Assembly (NCBI GenBank): GCA_017421325.1
Contig: JAFOJO010000015.1
Coordinates: 1 to 36,395, forward strand
DNA length: 36,395 nucleotides
From: Candidatus Saccharimonadota bacterium
GTDB taxonomy: Bacteria; Patescibacteriota; Saccharimonadia; Saccharimonadales; Saccharimonadaceae
Direction of reading: 5' to 3'
This document shows, one piece after another, positions 1-7,385 of this stretch. The position numbers were made by a program, and so were the translations under genes. The notes beneath the pieces are model-generated. The model worked only from the letters and a program-made list of their open reading frames with translations. It was not told the DNA's origin and ran no database searches. Numbering within the stretch: position 1 is the first letter of the stretch; each line of letters starts with the position of its first letter.

Positions 1-1
1 A

Positions 2-1552
2 ACTAGTCTACATGGTGGTCAAATGGATAATAATGTAGGTAATACTAAACTCAGTGCCTTTTGTAATGATAATAATGGCTATAGTATCTATGCAGTAGGT
101 AGTAGTGGAGATATAGATGGTAATACAGACTTAATTAATACTATAAATGAAAGCTATAATATTCATACTGGAGTATATGATGATACAATACAATCTAATC
201 CTTCCTCCTGGGCTATGAAACTAACAGCGGGAGTAGGTACTGGTATAGATCCAACTACAGGAGGATCAGTACCTACTACTCCACCTACCATAGTAAACGG
301 TTTTGATAACTATAGTACTATACCGAATGTCTATACTCAAGTAGCTAAAAGAACTTCTGGTACTAGTATGATAACGGATAGCGATGCTTCTGGATCATAT
401 CTCAATACTACCTATCAGATTTATGCTAATTCCTATCAACCAGCCGGTACCTATAATGGTAAAGTAAAATATGTAATGGTACATCCAGATAATTCATCGC
501 ATACTACTATCCCAGATTTGGAGGTTGCCTTTACTGCGGCTGGAAAGCAAAGAGCATATCGGGATAGTGGCGGTAATTACTATTACTCTATGCAAGATAT
601 GGACTCTCAAATATGTAGCTTTGTAAGTGGCGCTGGCGCAAGCACTGCTACACAGTTAGTAGACATTAGAGATAACAACCTTTACTGGGTAGCTAAACTA
701 GATGATGGTAAGTGTTGGATGACAAGTAATCTAGACTTAGATATAGGTGGTACCAATACTGCCCCACTTAACTCAAATAACACAGACATCAGTATAGACC
801 CCAATGTTTATGCCAGTAGCGGCATCTACTCAGACTATAATGTATCAGATGGAGTTTATACTTGGAATCCAGTATCTACCGCTATTACTGCAAATACTAG
901 TATTGCATATCCAAATAATACTAATAATCCTACTGTTTCTCCAGCTTGGCCAACCAATAACTACACCACGCCATACTCAGTCGAAGGCGGTGATACTTAC
1001 TATTACACTTCTAATACTACCGCTGACGATACTAGGTATAACTCTCTCCAAGCCTGTAAGAACGCAAGCCATACAGAAGATGAATGTAAACGTTACTTTG
1101 CCGGTAACTATTACAACTGGACTGCCGCTATAGCTTCCAATAATTCCACCAATATAGGCAGTACGGCTGAAGAAATTGCAGCTAATTCTATTTGTCCTAA
1201 AAACTGGAGGTTACCTAATGTCTCACAGACAGATAACGAATATAATGAGTTTGGCAGGTTATTATATAATGGCTACAACATTCCCGACAAGGTGACAGCA
1301 GATGGTACCGGATCGGTGAAATATCAGACTGATGGTTTTGCCAAAATACGTTCTAATCCACTTTATTTTGTGCGATCCGGTATCATCCGCGGCAGCGTCC
1401 TCGAAAATTCTGGCATTATTGGTACCTACTGGGCAAGTATGACTAACAGTAGTTCCTACGCTTATGGCCTAAGCTTTAACAGTAGTGATATTTGGTTAGC
1501 CGCTAACATTCTTAGAAATGACGGGAGATCGGTCCGCTGCGTCGCTCGCTAA
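2..1552 (+). CDS. FISUMP-domain surface protein, copy A (5' partial)
   Basis: The frame is open from base 2, so the true start lies upstream of the window and the ATG at 23 is internal. The protein matches the complete paralogue at 18067-19752 along its length: a Cys-containing N-terminal beta region, the block DGKCWMTSNLDLDIGG, a second block around CPKNWRLPN, and a C-terminus YW...GRSVRCVAR. This layout is typical of the Fibrobacter succinogenes major paralogous (FISUMP) domain, thought to adopt a C-type-lectin-like fold. It is probably an exposed, membrane-anchored binding protein; the anchor would be in the missing part. Third positions are A/T-rich in the first two thirds and visibly GC-richer in the last ~300 nt, as in copy B. 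The ligand is unknown. Confidence 0.85.
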   Translation, partial: TSLHGGQMDNNVGNTKLSAFCNDNNGYSIYAVGSSGDIDGNTDLINTINESYNIHTGVYDDTIQSNPSSWAMKLTAGVGTGIDPTTGGSVPTTPPTIVNGFDNYSTIPNVYTQVAKRTSGTSMITDSDASGSYLNTTYQIYANSYQPAGTYNGKVKYVMVHPDNSSHTTIPDLEVAFTAAGKQRAYRDSGGNYYYSMQDMDSQICSFVSGAGASTATQLVDIRDNNLYWVAKLDDGKCWMTSNLDLDIGGTNTAPLNSNNTDISIDPNVYASSGIYSDYNVSDGVYTWNPVSTAITANTSIAYPNNTNNPTVSPAWPTNNYTTPYSVEGGDTYYYTSNTTADDTRYNSLQACKNASHTEDECKRYFAGNYYNWTAAIASNNSTNIGSTAEEIAANSICPKNWRLPNVSQTDNEYNEFGRLLYNGYNIPDKVTADGTGSVKYQTDGFAKIRSNPLYFVRSGIIRGSVLENSGIIGTYWASMTNSSSYAYGLSFNSSDIWLAANILRNDGRSVRCVAR

Positions 1553-1581
1553 ATTCCAACTACATAAAGCCCACGAAAATA

Positions 1582-1590
1582 TGCTATAAT
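1582..1590 (+). promoter_or_regulatory. Extended -10 promoter, leaderless type
   Basis: TGC-TATAAT lies 6 nt before the ATG at 1597. A transcription start at the usual 6-7 nt after the -10 box would fall on or next to the start codon. No Shine-Dalgarno sequence fits between them. Confidence 0.7.
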
Positions 1591-1596
1591 ACACTT

Positions 1597-3450
1597 ATGA
1601 ATATCTTAGTGGTGGGAAATGTTTTAAAAGATGTGTATCTTAATCTTGATTCTCGCACCGAAAATTTTGAAACCGATAAAAACAACACCAAATGGCTAGA
1701 CATAGAGTTTAACGCTAGCGAACACCACTTTTTTCACCGCAATTCTAGCCTAGGTGGCGCCGCCATTTCGCTAGAAGTTTTGCAAAAAATGGGTCTATCT
1801 ACTGCTATTTCCGGCTCCAGCCTCCGCTTAGAAAACGATGAATTCACTTCTACCGACCCCGCCGAAATTTATCGCTATATTTTAATCGCCGATGGCAAAA
1901 CTAGCTATTTTGTACCTAGCGAGTATAAAAACACCAATTTTACCCCACCCGCCGAGCCAGTAGATTACCTCTACGTAGACCGCTCTGCCGAGCTCACCAC
2001 CGATGCCGCCGCCAAAATCCATGCTTATCTAGATATCTCCCAAAATACCAAACTCGTGCTCTACGTTCGCAATTTCGAAAACCCTAATCTAAACGATCTC
2101 ATACCTCGCACCGATTTAGTCTTTTTAGAAGAAAACAGAGAAAGATCGGAAAAAAAAGACGCGCTTTCTTCAGCCGAAATTAACCCCGAAAAGCTCGTCC
2201 ATATCTCCGAAACCACCCTTTCCTACCAAAATCTTTCCGAAACTATCTCGGTGGATAGAGTAGATATGCTTACCCACTTATCTGTTTATTCTATCGCCGC
2301 GGCCACTATTCTAGGTGGCTTTATATTGGGCAATTCCGTAGAAGATAGCCTCACCCTAGCCCGCGTTAATATCGAAAATTCTAGGCTTAACGCCGTTTTA
2401 CCCCTATCCGAAATGCAAAAAATCGTCGAAAACACTTCCCCCGCCGAAAACTTAGAGCTTATCGCTGCAAGCCTAGTGCTAAAACCAAAAGGCATTTTAG
2501 CCGCAGACGAATCTGGCGGCTCTATCAAGAAAAAATTCGCTAAGCTGAACATCCCAGATACTTATGAAAATCGCCGCGACTACCGCAACATCTTCTTCAC
2601 TACCCCAGATTTAGAAAAATATGTTAATGGCGTAATACTATTTGACGAAACTTCCAAGCAACTCGCCGATAACGGCCAAAATTACGTAGATTTCCTCACT
2701 GCCCGCCGTATTATCCCCGGTATCAAGGTAGACCAAGGCCTAGCCAAATTTGATAATTCTGTAGAAACTTACACCAAAGGCCTAGACGGCCTAGATGAAA
2801 GATTAAAAGAATACTACATTAGGGGTCTTCGCTTCGCCAAATGGCGCGCCGCCTTTGAAATCCACCTCTCCACTTCCGGTGCTATCCTCACCCCTACCAC
2901 TAAAGCTATCGAAGAAAACTGCAGAATCCTAGCCGAATACGCCGCCAAGTGCCAATCTGCCGGCCTGGCACCAATAGTCGAGCCAGAAGTAGTTTACGAC
3001 GGCTATTATTCTATCGACCAAAACGCCGAAATCACCGGCAAAATCCTAGATGAACTATTCAAAAAACTCGCCGATTTCGGAGTAAACTTACGCGCTTGCA
3101 TCCTTAAGGTTAATATGATCATCGCTGGCAAAAATTACGAAACTCCTTCCGCTTCAGAAGAAGTCGGACAAAAAACCGCCGAAGTGCTGAAAAATCACAT
3201 CCCTGCCGAGCTAGCCGGCGTAGTCTTCCTTTCTGGCGGCCAAACTGTCGAGCAGGCCACTGACAACCTAACCGCCGTAGAAAAAAACGGCCCCTTCCCT
3301 TGGCCCGTCACCTTCTCTTTCGCTCGCGCCCTGCAAGACCCAGCTCTCTACGCCTGGAAAGGTAACAATGAGAATGCTAACCAAGCCCGCCAAGCCTTCC
3401 TAGATAGATTAATTGCAAACGTGGAAGCAATCAGAAAAGCACAAGAATAA
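1597..3450 (+). CDS. PfkB-like domain fused to class I fructose-bisphosphate aldolase
   Basis: A 617-residue two-domain protein. Residues 1-~275 have the ribokinase/PfkB fold signature (N-terminal NILVVGNVLKDVYL, then a GGAA segment). Where active kinases carry the GAGD anion-hole/catalytic-base motif, this protein reads VDMLTHLSVYSIAAA (about 222-236), so the kinase half looks inactive. Residues ~285-617 are a class I aldolase: LAADES at 301-306, a VEPEV segment, and LKVNM with Lys504 as the likely Schiff-base lysine, then SGGQ. It would interconvert fructose-1,6-bisphosphate with DHAP and glyceraldehyde-3-phosphate in the cytoplasm. A TGC-TATAAT box lies 6 nt before the ATG. The gene converges on rplY and shares with it a 169-bp palindrome that contains the last codons of both. 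Confidence 0.9.
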   Translation: MNILVVGNVLKDVYLNLDSRTENFETDKNNTKWLDIEFNASEHHFFHRNSSLGGAAISLEVLQKMGLSTAISGSSLRLENDEFTSTDPAEIYRYILIADGKTSYFVPSEYKNTNFTPPAEPVDYLYVDRSAELTTDAAAKIHAYLDISQNTKLVLYVRNFENPNLNDLIPRTDLVFLEENRERSEKKDALSSAEINPEKLVHISETTLSYQNLSETISVDRVDMLTHLSVYSIAAATILGGFILGNSVEDSLTLARVNIENSRLNAVLPLSEMQKIVENTSPAENLELIAASLVLKPKGILAADESGGSIKKKFAKLNIPDTYENRRDYRNIFFTTPDLEKYVNGVILFDETSKQLADNGQNYVDFLTARRIIPGIKVDQGLAKFDNSVETYTKGLDGLDERLKEYYIRGLRFAKWRAAFEIHLSTSGAILTPTTKAIEENCRILAEYAAKCQSAGLAPIVEPEVVYDGYYSIDQNAEITGKILDELFKKLADFGVNLRACILKVNMIIAGKNYETPSASEEVGQKTAEVLKNHIPAELAGVVFLSGGQTVEQATDNLTAVEKNGPFPWPVTFSFARALQDPALYAWKGNNENANQARQAFLDRLIANVEAIRKAQE

Positions 3451-3610
3451 ATTCTCCACTAGCATAATGAGATTTAGACCAGATTTGTTTATCGTAATTT
3501 ATACAACTTAGCAACGAAAAAATCTCCCAAATTTAAGGAGATTTTTTCTTGCCCTATGTTGTAAAAATTACAAGATAAACAAGTCCAAGCTAGTGGAGAA
3601 TTTATTCTTG
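3442..3610. repeat. 169-bp nested palindrome / bidirectional terminator between convergent genes
   Basis: The outer arms 3442-3463 and 3589-3610 are perfect 22-nt inverted repeats, and each includes the final Gln-Glu-stop codons of its gene. Further arms pair inside: 3485-3493 with 3574-3582 (9/9) and 3494-3507 with 3558-3571 (13/14). The core is a 12-bp stem, 3516-3527 with 3537-3548, rich in A on one side and T on the other, so it can terminate transcription from either direction. The total length and terminal inverted repeats also resemble a MITE-type element; no target-site duplication is evident. Confidence 0.85.
3516..3548. terminator. Bidirectional intrinsic terminator
   Basis: A 12-bp hairpin with a 9-nt loop. 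The stem has GGAGA-type GC near the loop and an A-run/T-run at its base, so it serves both the aldolase gene (+) and rplY (-). Confidence 0.85.
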
Positions 3611-4279
3611 CGTAGGCTCTTCAGCTTCTTCTGGCTTCTTACCATTATCCGCTGGCACGTCAGCCGCTTCTACTGCTGGCTCTTCTGCCTCTGCTTCGCG
3701 TTTTTCAGCTTCTGCCGCTGGATCATACAGCGATGCAATTACTTGCTCTTTGTCCAGTTCTTTATCGGCAAATTCTACGCCACTAGGTAGCACGATATCT
3801 GCAATCGTAATTTTATCTTCCACTTCCTTCATACCAGAAGCATCAATTTCTAATTCTTTTGGTAAGTCCGCCGGCTTCGCCTTTACGTCAATTTCTTCCA
3901 TCGCTTGGTTTAAAGCAAAATGAAAAGTTTTCGAGGCTTCTGAACCTTCAAAATTCACAATTACAATTGGCGTAGTAGCTTCCACCACTTCCTTCGCTGA
4001 AATCGCCTGAAATTCTACATTCATAATCTTGCGCGACACTGGATCAATCGCTACGTCTTTCACAATCGCCAAGCGCTTTTTGCCTTCAATATCTAGATCA
4101 ATCGGCGAATGATACCCAGCTTTTTCTAATACTTTTTCTGTCGCCACATATTCAGACGCCACTAATACCGGCTCCTTACCGCCATATACTACCGAAGGGA
4201 TCAGTCCCTTTTCACGTAAGCCTTTCAACTTTTTACCAGTCGCTTCACGTTTTTCTAACTTTAACTTATATTCAGCCAT
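3602..4279 (-). CDS. rplY: 50S ribosomal protein bL25, long CTC form
   Basis: A 225-residue protein. The N-terminal ~90 residues are the L25 5S-rRNA-binding domain (LKLEKREATGKKLKGLREKG, then IPSVVYGG). Residues ~95-185 are the TL5/CTC-type beta domain (VEATTPIVIVNFEG, ADLPKELEID, ITIADIVLPSGV). The tail from ~188 is very rich in Glu/Ala/Pro, a common feature of CTC-type proteins. It binds 5S rRNA in the large subunit. The start is supported by AAAGGA about 7 nt upstream, so unlike many neighbours this mRNA has a leader. The last codons lie inside the right arm of the 3442-3610 palindrome. Confidence 0.95.
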   Translation of the reverse strand: MAEYKLKLEKREATGKKLKGLREKGLIPSVVYGGKEPVLVASEYVATEKVLEKAGYHSPIDLDIEGKKRLAIVKDVAIDPVSRKIMNVEFQAISAKEVVEATTPIVIVNFEGSEASKTFHFALNQAMEEIDVKAKPADLPKELEIDASGMKEVEDKITIADIVLPSGVEFADKELDKEQVIASLYDPAAEAEKREAEAEEPAVEAADVPADNGKKPEEAEEPTQE

Positions 4280-4512
4280 AAATAATCCTTTTTCTACTTA
4301 TATTTTACTCTATTATTCTACCACTAAACCCTTAGAATGCCAACATTTATCACCAATGCGCTCTTACACGCCTATATACCCCACAGCTGATACACGGATG
4401 CGCGTGTTGACTTATAAAGTATAGTATGTTATATTTAAACAACTTGCACTTTATTCGGTTTATAATCCAAGTTTTATTGTGCTAGTATTCATTCAAGAAG
4501 GGGGGGAATCTA
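4280..4512. other. Divergent intergenic region with two promoters
   Basis: The left part carries the leader and an AT-rich -10-like stretch of rplY (minus). The right part carries a sigma70-type promoter for the plus-strand gene: TTGACT at 4407-4412, a 17-nt spacer, TATATT at 4430-4435. I see no gene here. Confidence 0.55.
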
Positions 4513-4839
4513 GTGAGAAAAGGAAAGAGCTTCGATATGAAGCTAGCGATTCTGGAAGCAAGGAAAAGGAAGGCAAAGGCCACTCTCGAAAAGAAAGCGA
4601 TGGCGTACCGCACAATCATAAACATATCTTTTATGTGTGCATGCACGGCTGTTATTACTCTCGTGTTAGCCCTAATGGCCGACCAAGTCCAATCAGGCTT
4701 CGTAGCGCTAATCATCATAAGCGGTCTCGCGACAATTGCGAGCGCTTTGGTATTCTTGGCGGCAAACGTCGCCAAACGAATTTGGCGATACAAGTTATTC
4801 CATCAATTAGGGATAGTTATCCCTAGAGAACTTTGGTAA
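4513..4839 (+). CDS. Small membrane protein, function unknown
   Basis: A 108-residue protein starting at GTG, chosen because AAGGGGGG lies about 8 nt upstream and because this frame, unlike the overlapping ones, gives a sensible membrane protein. The N-terminal ~35 residues are strongly basic and helical (LEARKRKAKATLEKKA). Two hydrophobic helices follow (about 37-60 and 64-90, joined by a short DQVQSGF loop), then a basic C-terminal tail. This is a hairpin topology with both ends probably cytoplasmic. It has its own consensus promoter and an intrinsic terminator at 4844-4875, so it is monocistronic. I do not recognise a family. Confidence 0.65.
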   Translation: MRKGKSFDMKLAILEARKRKAKATLEKKAMAYRTIINISFMCACTAVITLVLALMADQVQSGFVALIIISGLATIASALVFLAANVAKRIWRYKLFHQLGIVIPRELW

Positions 4840-4843
4840 AACC

Positions 4844-4875
4844 ATTCTCCGGTATTGCCAACCGGAGAATTTTTA
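4844..4875 (+). terminator. Intrinsic terminator of the small membrane protein gene
   Basis: A 10-bp perfect stem (ATTCTCCGGT with ACCGGAGAAT), a 7-nt loop, then TTTTTATT. Confidence 0.9.
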
Positions 4876-4882
4876 TTGGTTC

Positions 4883-4990
4883 AAAATTTGAAATCAAAAT
4901 TTCCTAGATTGATATTTTGTTCGTGCGAAGCGCTTATTGATAGAGCAAGCACGAAAAAATGCCAAGATAGGGAATTTTGGTTCAAATTTT
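4883..4990. repeat. Imperfect 108-bp palindrome at the grpE 3' end
   Basis: The left arm 4883-4926 and right arm 4949-4990 are largely complementary. The outer 10 nt and the inner 7 nt (TTCGTGC/GCACGAA) are perfect. The right arm runs through the grpE stop codon and its last two sense codons. It probably ends grpE transcription, and its design resembles 3442-3610. Confidence 0.65.
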
Positions 4991-5473
4991 CTTTACTTTT
5001 ACCATTGCGGGACGCAATATTTCACCCTCATAATAATACCCGGGCCGTAGAGTCTCTGCTATTACTTCTTTCTCACCATCACCCTCCACCATCACTGCAT
5101 CATGCAAATCCGGATTAAACTCTACCCCCTCACCAGAGCCAATTTTTACCAGTTTCAATTCTTTCAAAGTCTTTTCCAAAGATTTTGCTAGCGGCGCTAG
5201 CTCCTTATAGCTAATAATTGCCCTATCTAGATCATCCAACAAAGGTAGTATCTTATACACTGTCGCCAACTGCGCCATTTTTTTAGTATTTTCTTTTTGT
5301 ACCTCTACCTGTTTACGAAAATTCTCAAAATCCGCCCGTGTCCGCTGCAAATCATTCGTGAGCTCGTTAATTTGTTTTTCTACTTCTGAAGCATCTACTT
5401 CTACCTTAAAATTTTTCAAGTCTTCCGCCCCCAAAGTTACCTCTATCTCCTCATCTTTTTTGATTTTTTTCAT
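4982..5473 (-). CDS. grpE: Nucleotide exchange factor GrpE
   Basis: A 163-residue GrpE homologue that releases ADP from DnaK. An acidic N-terminus leads into a long coiled-coil helix (about 30-75, VEKQINELTNDLQRTRADFE), and a C-terminal beta domain holds the family signature GEGVEFNPDLHDAVMVE and GYYYEGEILRPAMVKV. Start: AAGGAG sits 7 nt upstream. The gene follows hrcA with a 14-nt gap and would be co-transcribed with it from the CIRCE-controlled promoter. dnaK and dnaJ, often next in this operon, are absent; a palindrome follows instead. The stop is TGA, which shows that UGA is not reassigned here. Confidence 0.95.
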   Translation of the reverse strand: MKKIKKDEEIEVTLGAEDLKNFKVEVDASEVEKQINELTNDLQRTRADFENFRKQVEVQKENTKKMAQLATVYKILPLLDDLDRAIISYKELAPLAKSLEKTLKELKLVKIGSGEGVEFNPDLHDAVMVEGDGEKEVIAETLRPGYYYEGEILRPAMVKVKKI

Positions 5474-5487
5474 AAATCTCCTTTTTA

Positions 5488-6219
5488 TTACAAAATTTCT
5501 TCCAACATATTGCCTGCATATTTCACTAGCGACATTACTTTCGAATAATTCTGTCGCGTCGGCCCTAGCACCCCAATATAACTTCTATCCGAAAACGGCG
5601 ACCGAAACTTCGAAATGATCAACGACACTTCCGAATTTTTGCCAATTGGATTTTCGTGCCCAATAAAGATATTTAATGCCTCTCCTGGCGCCGCCTCTCT
5701 TAACCACGGTTCTAAATTATCCAATAATCTCGCTACTGCCTGTACTCGCCGCGTATCGCCAAACTCTGGCTGCGTAAATAGCCGTGTTAATCCTGCTAAA
5801 TATAGTTGCCCGCCAATCGTCGCTAAACCTAAATTTCCCGTCAATTCCACCAAAGCATCCACTGCCCCCCTTATCGCCGTATCCGCCCGCGATTGTGCGC
5901 CTACCCGTACTTCCAAAGCATGCGTTCCTCGCTCTAGAGACCGCCGTTCCACATCCGACCGGCTCAAAACATCCTCATTCACGCCATCCAAACTATTCAC
6001 GTAAAACCGATATCCCGCGTCTGTTGGTACCCGCCCCGCCGAAGTATGCGGCTGCGCTATTAAGCCTAGTGTCTCCAATCGTGCCATCTCAGCCCGGATC
6101 GTTGCCGGTGATACATTAAAAAGTTTTGCCAACGTTACGCTCCCCACCGGGGAAGCCGTTTCGGCATATTCTTCTATTATCTGGCAAAGAATTTTCCTTT
6201 GTCGCTCAGTAATTTCCAT
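5488..6219 (-). CDS. hrcA: Heat-inducible transcription repressor HrcA
   Basis: A 243-residue repressor. The N-terminal winged helix ([32 protein letters not shown], read in two halves) is followed by [39 protein letters not shown], the classic HrcA block. The C-terminal GAF-like region contains SLIISKFR and the ending [28 protein letters not shown]. It binds CIRCE to repress heat-shock genes. I start it at the ATG at 6219 and not at the upstream TTG (6237), because the TATAAT at 6227-6232 lies between them; this leaves no room for a leader. It is shorter than the usual ~340 residues, mainly by shortening of the middle domain. Confidence 0.93.
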   Translation of the reverse strand: MEITERQRKILCQIIEEYAETASPVGSVTLAKLFNVSPATIRAEMARLETLGLIAQPHTSAGRVPTDAGYRFYVNSLDGVNEDVLSRSDVERRSLERGTHALEVRVGAQSRADTAIRGAVDALVELTGNLGLATIGGQLYLAGLTRLFTQPEFGDTRRVQAVARLLDNLEPWLREAAPGEALNIFIGHENPIGKNSEVSLIISKFRSPFSDRSYIGVLGPTRQNYSKVMSLVKYAGNMLEEIL

Positions 6220-6226
6220 ATTTTTA

Positions 6227-6255
6227 ATTATAGTCAATTAGCACCCAAAATGCAA
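6227..6255 (-). promoter_or_regulatory. hrcA-grpE promoter
   Basis: On the minus strand: TTGCAT (6250-6255), a 17-nt spacer, TATAAT (6227-6232), then 7 nt to the ATG. The -35 box lies inside the CIRCE spacer. Confidence 0.75.
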
Positions 6256-6264
6256 GAGTGCCAA
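6238..6264. promoter_or_regulatory. CIRCE operator (HrcA binding site)
   Basis: TTAGCACCC-N9-GAGTGCCAA, two mismatches from the consensus TTAGCACTC-N9-GAGTGCTAA with exact spacing. It overlaps the -35 element, so HrcA binding would block RNA polymerase and create autoregulation. Confidence 0.93.
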
Positions 6265-6303
6265 TTTTCCCATGTCACAATCGCCATTACAATCAATATG
6301 ATC

Positions 6304-6332
6304 TTTACAAAATGCCTACTCCGTGTTATAAT
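6304..6332 (+). promoter_or_regulatory. Promoter of the 75-aa gene
   Basis: TTTACA, a 17-nt spacer, TATAAT. It implies a leader of about 76 nt. Confidence 0.65.
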
Positions 6333-6381
6333 AAAAATAGCTTAGGGGTAAGTTTTTAACTGTACCCACAAGACTATGCAG

Positions 6382-6399
6382 CTGGGTTAGCCAACCCAG
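6382..6399 (+). promoter_or_regulatory. Leader hairpin next to a strong ribosome-binding site
   Basis: CTGGGTT-AGCC-AACCCAG, a perfect 7-bp stem ending a few nt before AAGGAGG, which sits 5 nt before the ATG at 6416. It may keep the ribosome-binding site single-stranded or stabilise the 5' end. Confidence 0.6.
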
Positions 6400-6415
6400 G
6401 GAAAAGGAGGAAAAA

Positions 6416-6643
6416 ATGGCTAGCACAACTAAAAAGAAACGGACAATAACAATCAGTCAAGGAGGAACCATCTATATCGGCTCAATGCAGGGTAACGGTA
6501 TAATACATGTGTTCCGAAAAGGCTGCTCTCACGGTGATGCCTCTGGCCATGCAATACTAAATCCCATGACCGGTGAGTGGGCAGGCGACCAAATACCCAA
6601 TCGCGCAAAAAAACGTTTTGAGAAATATTTTACGTCCACTTAA
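6416..6643 (+). CDS. Small orphan protein, 75 residues
   Basis: Begins MASTTKKKRTITISQGG, with an AAGGAGG ribosome-binding site at ideal spacing, a consensus promoter upstream and an intrinsic terminator downstream, so it is a real and probably well-expressed monocistronic gene. It has no signal peptide or membrane segment; both ends are basic. The middle (GTIYIGSMQGNGIIHVFRKGCSHGD, read as two short strands) looks like a small beta structure with a lone Cys-Ser-His. I do not recognise the family. Confidence 0.75.
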   Translation: MASTTKKKRTITISQGGTIYIGSMQGNGIIHVFRKGCSHGDASGHAILNPMTGEWAGDQIPNRAKKRFEKYFTST

Positions 6644-6651
6644 GCAATACC

Positions 6652-6682
6652 GCCTCGGCGAATTTCCGCCGAGGCTATTTTT
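6652..6682 (+). terminator. Intrinsic terminator of the 75-aa gene
   Basis: A 9-bp GC-rich stem (GCCTCGGCG with CGCCGAGGC), a 6-nt loop, then TATTTTTA. The next gene's -10 box follows directly. Confidence 0.9.
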
Positions 6683-6683
6683 A

Positions 6684-6692
6684 TGCTACAAT
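6684..6692 (+). promoter_or_regulatory. Extended -10 promoter, leaderless type
   Basis: TGC-TACAAT, 6 nt before the ATG at 6699. No Shine-Dalgarno sequence is present. The position decides the start codon; an upstream in-frame ATG at 6573 would overlap the previous gene and its terminator. Confidence 0.65.
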
Positions 6693-6698
6693 AGCCCT

Positions 6699-7322
6699 AT
6701 GGAAATAGAAGAGAAAATTCAAAAAATCAAAGAATGGCTCGGTACCGGCTCTATTAATATTTTTGGCCTACCTATGTCCGGCAAAGATACTCAAGGCGTC
6801 AAACTCGCCGAAATGCTCGGTGCTAAGTTCCTTTCTTCCGGTATGATTATCCGCGCCATGGAAACCGAAACCAGACAAAAATTATCCGACAAAGGCAATC
6901 TTATCCCTACCAACATTTTTTACGAATGGGTTCTTCCCTACTTTGAACGTCGCGATCTTTTCGACTACGCCCTCATCCTATCCTCTATTGGCCGCTGGAG
7001 TGGCGAGGAAGACCAAGTCATGTCCGTCGCTGCCGGCGCTGGCCACGAAATCAAGGCCGCCATCATTCTAAACATTTCCGAAGCCGACGTCGAAAACCGC
7101 TTCAACGAAGCCAAAGCTTTAAACGATCGTGGCGAACGTGAAGATGACAAAGACCTTGAAATTTTCCACAATCGCCTTAAAGAGTTCCGCGAAAAAACCC
7201 TTCCTGTCCTCCAACATTACAATACTTTAGGGCTTCTTATCGAAGTCAACGGCGACCAAACCCGCGAAGCCGTCTTTAATGAAATTATAGATAAACTATA
7301 TAATAAGGCTCTCACTAAATAA
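6699..7322 (+). CDS. Adenylate kinase-like nucleoside monophosphate kinase
   Basis: A 207-residue P-loop protein. The Walker A segment is GLPMSGKDTQG (G23-G33, Lys29), followed by LAEMLGAKFLSSGMIIR, where adenylate kinases have the GD.R NMP-binding element. Later come an RW segment and LNDRGEREDD (about 146-155), matching the lid arginines, and a C-terminal helix. It lacks the Cys4 zinc lid. The likely reaction is phosphate transfer between ATP and an NMP in the cytoplasm. Usual adenylate kinases show GxPGxGKGT; here PMSGKDT is a variant, so substrate specificity is uncertain. The stop codon lies inside the palindrome at 7315-7341. Confidence 0.75.
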   Translation: MEIEEKIQKIKEWLGTGSINIFGLPMSGKDTQGVKLAEMLGAKFLSSGMIIRAMETETRQKLSDKGNLIPTNIFYEWVLPYFERRDLFDYALILSSIGRWSGEEDQVMSVAAGAGHEIKAAIILNISEADVENRFNEAKALNDRGEREDDKDLEIFHNRLKEFREKTLPVLQHYNTLGLLIEVNGDQTREAVFNEIIDKLYNKALTK

Positions 7323-7341
7323 TTCCAACGGAATTATTTAG
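7315..7341. terminator. Perfect palindrome at the kinase stop codon
   Basis: Arms of 12 bp (7315-7326, 7330-7341) with a 3-nt loop AAC. The core TTCCAACGGAA recurs at 15863-15875. It spans the kinase stop codon and probably acts as a 3'-end structure. Confidence 0.65.
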
Positions 7342-7350
7342 ACAAAAACC

Positions 7351-7385
7351 AAAAACAAATCGGAATTCACTTCTGATTTGTTTTT
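7351..7385. terminator. Terminator hairpin overlapping the lamin-tail protein stop
   Basis: An 11-bp stem (7351-7361 with 7375-7385), A-rich on one side and T-rich on the other, around the TGA of the minus-strand gene. It can work in both directions. Confidence 0.7.

Noticed and set aside
804-1133. Overlapping plus-strand reading frame inside FISUMP copy A
   Set aside because: The +1 frame of a Thr/Asn/Tyr-rich gene gives a Leu/Ile/Thr-rich artefact; the FISUMP frame matches two paralogues.
4479-4826. Alternative frame over the small membrane protein
   Set aside because: It has no ribosome-binding site and a Ser/Arg/His-rich composition typical of a shadow; the frame at 4513 has a strong ribosome-binding site and two clean membrane helices.
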